Below, piece by piece: positions 57,698 through 64,000 of a DNA stretch of 64,000 bases (positions are counted from its first letter, which is position 1; every line of letters starts with the position of its first letter). The stretch lies in contig NC_135552.1 of the NCBI RefSeq assembly GCF_964340395.1, positions 7,504,494-7,568,493 on the forward strand, read 5' to 3'. The notes under the pieces are model-generated. The model was not told the DNA's origin. It did no database searches and saw nothing but the letters and a program-made list of their open reading frames with translations. The DNA is from Glandiceps talaboti. Taxonomy: Eukaryota; Hemichordata; Enteropneusta; Spengelidae. The position numbers and the translations under genes were made by a program.

Positions 57698-59631
57698 CTA
57701 TTGGCCACATTCCACGTCATTTCCAGAGAGAAGATTGGTATAGTCTTCGTCTGCCCCAACATTACGAAAATGTCGTGGTTGGATACGAAATCGCTTCACA
57801 CATTTTGCCTTCAAAGTTTGGAAGCTTCGGGCAGATTTGGAGACCATTAAATTCGTTCCTTTCTTGTTAGTCTTCAATGGTGACAAATATACATCGGTTT
57901 TATCCATTTTATTTTCTATATCTTGGAATGCCTTTGCAAGTGTTTTGAAATATTGAATTCCCTCGTCAACAATATATTTGGCTGTTACGGTAGTAGTATC
58001 TCCAGACGCTATTTTGTCGTTCTGTAAAATATGAAAGTTGTATACACGTCAGATCTTATATCTGATGTACACTATAGTTTGTGCCGTGGTCATATAAACA
58101 GCGCCATCTATCGAAGAGAGCATAAGACTCAGCTTAACAAAGTATGTGTGCATTGGTTAACCTTTTAGTAATCAGAAAATACAGTTCCTATGGTTTCCAA
58201 AACAATAGTCCTATTAATATTTTTTAAGTAATATTATGTCACATATCCTTTTCATTTCAGAATTCCAAGTCGTCAGAATTCTGTTGTGCTCAATTAACCT
58301 GAAATAGATTTCATCATTTGAAAACAAACTTACCGTCTGATCAATATCGTCCATTTTTACAGCAGAATTCTGAAGTAAGTGATCGGTGGCATAAATTGAA
58401 ATATTGTCAAATTGGAACTTTGGTAATTCAGTTGCTTCGTCGGCTTCTTCTCCGTCAACATCTTGGAGGAGACTATTACAGTCTTTATCTGCTCGACGCA
58501 CGATGTAATTTTTCTTCAAACTTTTGAAACTTTTAACTGACTTGGAAGAAATTATTTTCTTTCCCATCTTGTGAGGCTTCACTTGTGACAAGTAGACATC
58601 ACTTTTATCCATTTTGGTTTCTAGGTTTCTGAATGCCTTCCCGATTTCTTTGAAGAACGCAATGCCTTCTTTAACAATATATTTTGGTGTAGGTCTATAT
58701 GTAGACGAAGTGTTCGACTCGGTGGCATCCTGCAAAAAATATTAAACGAGTCGTAATAATTCGTCGACTATAGTCGTCAGCTTCGTCAGCACTTCTCGTT
58801 TTACAAAATGGCAATATTTGCATATTTATCACACACGCACGCACACACACACACATGAACTTTAACAATTCCACATCCAAACCCAGGCTTCAGCAATAGT
58901 AATCAAAATCCCTTGTTTTTATATACCATATTATCACATTACATATTTATATTTATATACTTTTAAACACTTACCACATAATTAATATCATCTGTTTGCA
59001 CAAATGTATCCTTGAAAGACTTCTCAATTGTTTGAGTAGAAATATCACTCTGTTCCATCAGTAAAGTCGGCATTATAGATCTGAGTTCCGACGGTCTTTG
59101 TCGTTGACGTTGCCTGTATTCCCACAGTTGCAGTACTGATACACTTTAATTGTGTCTGTACGCCAAGTGACTTCGTTTTCAATGGTACGGTTTGTGCTGC
59201 GACTGTCTTTGTACTGACAACATTAGTCTGCACACACGAATCATTCCTGTCAACTACGTCTGGTTCTGTCTGTACACCAACGGCGTTAGTTTTGTGTTTT
59301 TGTCGGTGACGGTTTCGTTTCACATCAAATGACTTCAACAACTGATGGTGAAGTTGCTGGTTATCATCAGTCGCACTGTTACATGTAAATAAAAATACAT
59401 ATTGTGCTGTAACTCGAGTAATCTGAAGTAAAAATGTTCATGCCAACAACTCTTTGAAAATGGAAGATGTTGGAATAGTGACGTACAATGCAGTATGTTG
59501 TCTGTCCAAATGAAAAGTGATATTTCTTACTTGTCGTAATCCATGATCGCCGTTGATGGCGTCTTCGAATTCGTCTTTCTTACGATAAACATGACGACGA
59601 TGATACTTAGGACGACAATACGAAGAATCAT
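57698..59631 (-). pseudogene. Multi-QT-motif protein gene, copy 2, frameshifted
   Basis: Exons are 59631-59531, 59375-58975, 58729-58334 and 58021-57698, with the same splice sites and phases as copy 1. Exon 2 is 401 nt; adding back 23 nt would restore the phase. The missing piece lies at about 59050, where copy 3 has a segment coding for ASPKIVFRS, and a TGA follows at once. The product would end after the first six QT-type motifs and lose the last two and both C-terminal domains. The other exons are intact. Loss of the TATA-like element supports a decaying copy, but an allele or sequencing error is possible. Confidence 0.75.
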
Positions 59632-59749
59632 TAATTGCTAATGAGATTAAATTTGTACAGGTTCTGTCAGTAACTAAATACGACAGTGTGCCTCTCTTCA
59701 TACCATACGGCGTAACTACAGTGTGTTCTAAAACTTTTGCACTCTTATT

Positions 59750-60540
59750 GCGTGTTCCAAATATTTTGGCATAGAATGTCTGTCATCATTGGTCAATGAA
59801 TATCACGTGACATAATCAGTAGGGCTCACTGGCGGAAAGTTAGAACGCTTTGATAATATAACATAGTCGCATATGTCGCACATTACAACGTGTCATACAT
59901 ACGGGTCTCTTTTATTAGAATACTTGGATATTCCCTAGTTATACCTGCGTTACAGTTTTCTGAGAAAATGTAACAAATATTACCTATTTGTAGAAAAGGT
60001 AATGGTAGAAAGATCAAAATTGAAATACTTTCTCCGTGTAATGACTAGTGTTCATACTTCCAATATTGAATTCGAAAGATAACCATGCTGGGCTGTATCG
60101 GCCAATATTGTGACATTTTAGCGTCCGAAGTGACGGACATCTATAGCATAATATTTTTATTACATTAACTTATGATTGTTCGCACTACGAGTCTCAATCT
60201 GTAATGATATATATGCAAATATTATGTAAATTATCATGCTGAAGTCTGTGTTTATACTTGAATAGTTCATCCTTTGATTCAGCATTGTTCATTGTAATAA
60301 AAATATGATAGGCAAGAAAAGCAGCTGTTAAGGCTAACAAAAACAAATGAGTGGTTCCGATTATGCTAAATGTTCGAATAGGTGGGTAGGTAGATGTTTT
60401 ATTTTACTTTTTTATAAAATTTAAAAAAAAAAAAAAAAAAAATTAAAAATCATAAAATTATGTGAGTGTGTTCAGGTAGTTATGTTTTCTGTTGTTTTCC
60501 ATATGGTCTCTGTGTTATTGGTTTCTTCTCATCAGATGCA
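59750..60540. other. Spacer between array copies 2 and 3, 5' part
   Basis: Homologous in part to 54778-55400. A GGTGGGTAGGTAG plus T-rich/A-rich segment at about 60380-60450 resembles the terminal part of the Harbinger-like element at 15737. Confidence 0.4.
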
Positions 60541-60552
60541 CAGCCATCACAG

Positions 60553-60835
60553 GGGGTTGTCGGTGGTGGAGCGGTTAGCTGCACGACTCTTACCTCTGCA
60601 GCCTGGGTTCGAACCCGCCAGATGTCGGCTGGGTTTGATTAAAAAATTAACGAGGTCTGTATGTAAGAAGGATGATGCTCAGTTTGACCCTACCGAACAA
60701 CGCAGGTGTTCCCCGGGAACTCCGGTTTCCTCATGCTTCTTCAACACTAGGGCGCTGATCGCGGCTCTTGTGGCGACCATTCAACAAATTTCCGAATTTA
60801 TTTGGACGTCTAAAGATTTTTATTGATACCGACTG
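60553..60835 (+). mobile_element. tRNA-derived SINE
   Basis: The head is tRNA-like: an A-box-like GGTGGAGCGGTTAGC at about 60572-60586 and a perfect B box GGTTCGAACCC at 60606-60616, as in RNA polymerase III promoters. The body carries TTCCCCGGGAACTCCGGTTTC, a motif shared by several animal SINE and repeat families. No good tRNA fold covers the whole head, so it is not a functional tRNA gene. Confidence 0.6.
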
Positions 60836-62190
60836 GAAGACCAGTATTATATTGTCTTTTTAAGTTGATGCCAGTTTCCATATCCATTTTTTCTTGCGAG
60901 ACCTAACAATTATCGTGATTTTTTTCTCGTAAAAATCAGTTTACGATCTGCAGTGAAAACTAGGTGGGGTCGAGTAACCGGAACCAAACAAATTTTTGGG
61001 GAGTTGTTTATGATTGTGCTTTCCCCTAACATAAATTAGTCTTACCTAAAGTAATCGTTATTAGGTACAATCGAGATAATATCTTTGTCCCGATGTAGGC
61101 AAGAAGATACAGCTATGAGTCAAGACATGCTTTTAGCCCAGTATCCGGATTGTGTTCTCTCTGTTGACATCATTGCAGCCCAGTCGTCTTTCGTTCTTGT
61201 TGAGGGTGCCAGCTGCAGTCATGTGTCAGTAACCTGACACAACATTCCTCCATGTTCTATGAAAATTTAACTGTAAATATTACAAGATATGTTTGCACAC
61301 CACACTGTAGATCTTCCCAGGGTCAGCATCATTTGCTTAGTGCCACATCGTTTTTACATGTCAATATCGTAATACATTATATCATAAATATACTGTTGAG
61401 GGTCAATCCTGAAACGTCGGCTATTTACAAATTTGTTTTGGACTAAGCATATTTTATCTTAATAAGTTTTTATTGATGTAAATAATATTGGCAGTACAGG
61501 GTACCAAGGACACACAGAACTGATGTAAATAATGTTGGAAGTTCAGTGCCAGATATTAGTCTGTGAGATCGATCTAGAGTGCCCATAGTTTTATGAATAA
61601 GTGTGTGTTATTATTGTGTTTATATTATTTATGTACTCAGATTTGCATATATTTGTAAATGAAACGTAAAATGAGTATCCATAAGACAAAGTTATAGATA
61701 TTTTGCGTTGTATTTGTAGTGATTTCTGTACACTTCTTTGCTTACTATACTAATTATGAACAAAAATATTATGGTATAGATGTCCGTCACGAGGGGCGCT
61801 CTATAACAATGGCGGTGAATACTGAATACAGCTCAGCTTGGTTATCTTTCGAATTAATGCTATAACGATATGCATGCAAATTTTATGTAAATTATGTTCC
61901 TGACATCAATATTGTTGAGGATTAATTTACATTTTAATATTTCATCTTTTCAATCCTTTATTAGTATTCAATATCAAGTGGTTTAGTATTCATGAACACA
62001 TCGTTGATAAAGGAAAGTTTCTAATTAGGGATCGGTCATTTTTGAATTGTTGATGATTTAAAGTAAAACTTTTGGGTTTTCTTAAACCGATCCTCGACCT
62101 CAGCTTCGAAGACCACAGCCAGCTTGAAAGCGACGATATACATACAAAAAATGTAACAATCAGACAAAATATAGTTTTTCATTAATTTCT
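60836..62190. other. Spacer between array copies 2 and 3, 3' part
   Basis: 61250-61560 matches 56110-56340 plus the spacer repeat, and 61560-62190 matches 56990-57590. There is no additional gene. Confidence 0.5.
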
Positions 62191-62290
62191 TTTATTTAAG
62201 TTCAAAGTAATATTTTTATCATTTACAAATTTGTTTAAATGAGATTAAAATGCTTTTTTTTTTACTTTTCATACGGAATTATATATGTTC

Positions 62291-63492
62291 CTAATGGCCA
62301 CATTCCACGTCATTTCCAGAGAGAAGATTGGTATAGTCTTCGTCTGCCCCAACAGTACGAAACTGTCGTGGCTGGCTACGGAATCGCTTCACGCATTTTG
62401 CCTTCAAAGTTTGGAAGCTTCGGGCTGATTTGGAGACCATTAAATTCGTTCCTTTCTTATTCGTCTCCAATGATGACAAATATACATCGGTTTTATCCAT
62501 TTTATTTTCTATTTCTTGGAATGCCTTTGCAAGTGTTTTGAAATATTGAATTCCCTCGTCAACAATATCTTTGGCTGTTACGGTAGTTGTATCTCCAGAC
62601 GCCATTTTGTCGTTCTGTAAAATATGAAAGTTGTATACACGTCAGATCTTATATCTGATGTACACTATAGTTTGTGTCATGATCATATAAACAGCGCCAT
62701 CTATCGGAGTACACGAGACTGACAGTTTGCATTCAAAAGTTCTCAGCTTATCAAAGTATGTAGTTGTGTGCATTGGTTAACCTTTTAGTACATATCAGAA
62801 AATACAGTTCCTATGGTTTCCAAAACAATAGTCTTATTAATATATTTAAGTAATATTATGTCACATATCCTTTTCATTTCAGAATTCCAAGTCGTCAGCT
62901 GTTGTCCTCAATAAATCTGAAATAGATTTCATCATTTGAAAACAAACTTACCATCTGATCAATATCGTCCATTTTTACAGCAGAATTCTGAAGTAAGTGA
63001 TCGGTGGCATAAATTGAATTATTGTGAAATTGGAACTTTGGTAATTCAGTTGCTTCGTCGGCTTCTTCTCCGTCGACATCTTGCAGAAGACTATTACAGT
63101 CTTTATCTGCTCGACGCACGATGTAATTTTTCTTCAAACTTTTGAAGCTTTTAACTGACTTGGAAGAAATTATTTTCTTTCCCATCTTGTGAGGCTGCAC
63201 TTGTGACAAGTAGACATCACTTTTATCCATTTTGGTTTCTAGGTTTCTGAATGCCTTCCCGATTTCTTTGAAGAACATAATGCCTTCTTTAACAATATCT
63301 TTGGGTGTAGGTCGATATGCAGACGAAGTATACGACTCGGTGGCATCCTGCAAAAATATGAAACGAGTCGTAATAATTCGTCGACTATAGTGCAAGTATT
63401 TGAAGCAACGGACATATTTGTATTTCGCTTCGTGAGCACTTCCCGATTTACAAAATAGCAATATTTACATATTTATCACACGCGCACGCACG

Positions 63493-63524
<32 letters not shown>

Positions 63525-64000
63525 CATACATACATACATACATACATACATACATACATACATACATACATACATACATACATACATACATACAAACAAA
63601 CAAACAAACAAACAAACAAACAAACCCAGGCTTCAGCAATAGTAATCAATATCCCATGTTTTTATATACCATATTATCACATTGCATATTAATATTTATA
63701 TACTTTTAAACACTTACCGCATAATTAATATAATCTGTTTGCGCAAATGCATCCTTGAAAGACTTCTCAATTGTTTGAGTAGAAATATCACTTCGAAAGA
63801 CGATCTTTGGTGACGCTGTTCCATCAGTAAAGTCGGCATTATATATTTGAGTTCCGACGGTCTTTGTCGTTGACGTTGCCTGTATTCCAATAGTTGCAGT
63901 ACTGTTACACTTTTCTTGTGTCTGTACGCCAAGTGACTTCGTTTGCAATAGTACGGTTTGTGCTGCGACTGTCTTTGCACTGACAACAGTAGTCTGCACA
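62291..64000 (-). CDS. Multi-QT-motif protein, copy 3 (5' end outside window)
   Basis: Exon 4 is 62614-62291, exon 3 is 63347-62952 and exon 2 runs from the window edge to 63718. Exon 1 and part of exon 2 are missing. All visible frames are open. Visible motifs are AAQTV, GVQTQ, GIQAT, GTQIY, STQTI and FAQTD, followed by the two duplicated domains. Exons 3 and 4 have the same lengths (396 and 324 nt) as copy 2, so copies 2 and 3 are closer to each other than to copy 1 (414 and 309 nt). Confidence 0.72.
63480..63625. repeat. (CG/CA)n, (CATA)n and (CAAA)n microsatellite
   Basis: In intron 2 of array copy 3, at the same place as the long microsatellite of copy 1. Copy 2 keeps only a short CA run (58828-58854). 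Confidence 0.9.

Noticed and set aside
60482-60826. Open frame of 114 codons
   Set aside because: It covers the tRNA-derived SINE head and body. The frame is accidental.

Overview
The window is eukaryotic and metazoan. It is AT-rich, its genes are interrupted by GT-AG introns, it is dense in microsatellites (CA, TA, CATA, AAAT, ATTG), poly(C)/poly(G) tracts, short inverted-repeat elements and LINE 3' fragments, and its genes encode animal-type proteins (Arf GTPase, secreted LamG protein, C2H2 zinc fingers). A marine invertebrate, for example an amphioxus- or hemichordate-like animal, fits best, but the species cannot be fixed from the sequence alone.

Layout. 1-5.6 kb: a foldback repeat, then a complete four-exon Arf-family GTPase gene (+). 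5.6-22.5 kb: a segmental tandem duplication (copy A 6152-11129, copy B 15211-22508), each copy carrying a two-exon gene (-) for a secreted LamG/concanavalin-fold protein. Copy A is intact. Copy B has a 5-nt frameshifting deletion and a 1.24-kb PIF/Harbinger-like element 11 bp past its stop codon, and copy A preserves the empty target site. Between and inside the copies lie Helentron-like elements, a 2-kb inverted-repeat element with ~240-bp internal tandem repeats, and LINE remnants. 22.5-26.5 kb: mostly non-coding, ending in a higher-order tandem array (2 x 564 bp, each with six 78-bp units).

26.5-36.4 kb: a large gene (+), four constitutive exons and about 2504 residues. It joins C2H2 fingers, a 602-residue block of 43 perfect-register 14-residue repeats (likely coiled coil), a C2HC finger and a tyrosine-recombinase-like domain whose catalytic residues appear lost. 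36.4-43.5 kb: non-coding with several TIR elements. 43.5-47.8 kb: a single-exon 15-finger C2H2 gene (-) whose 3' side continues into decayed fingers interrupted by a repeat. 47.8-52.3 kb: non-coding with (TA)n.

52.3-64 kb: a tandem array (-) of three paralogous four-exon genes for small membrane-anchored proteins. Each has an N-terminal hydrophobic segment, a low-complexity region with eight [V/I/T]QT-type motifs spaced mostly 11-14 residues apart (candidate dynein light chain LC8 sites), and two tandem copies of an unrecognised exon-sized domain. Copy 1 is intact, copy 2 carries a 23-nt frameshifting deletion, and copy 3 runs off the window end.

The strongest candidates for something undescribed are the membrane-anchored multi-LC8-motif family and the zinc-finger/coiled-coil/dead-recombinase protein. 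All functional statements are inferred from sequence reading only.
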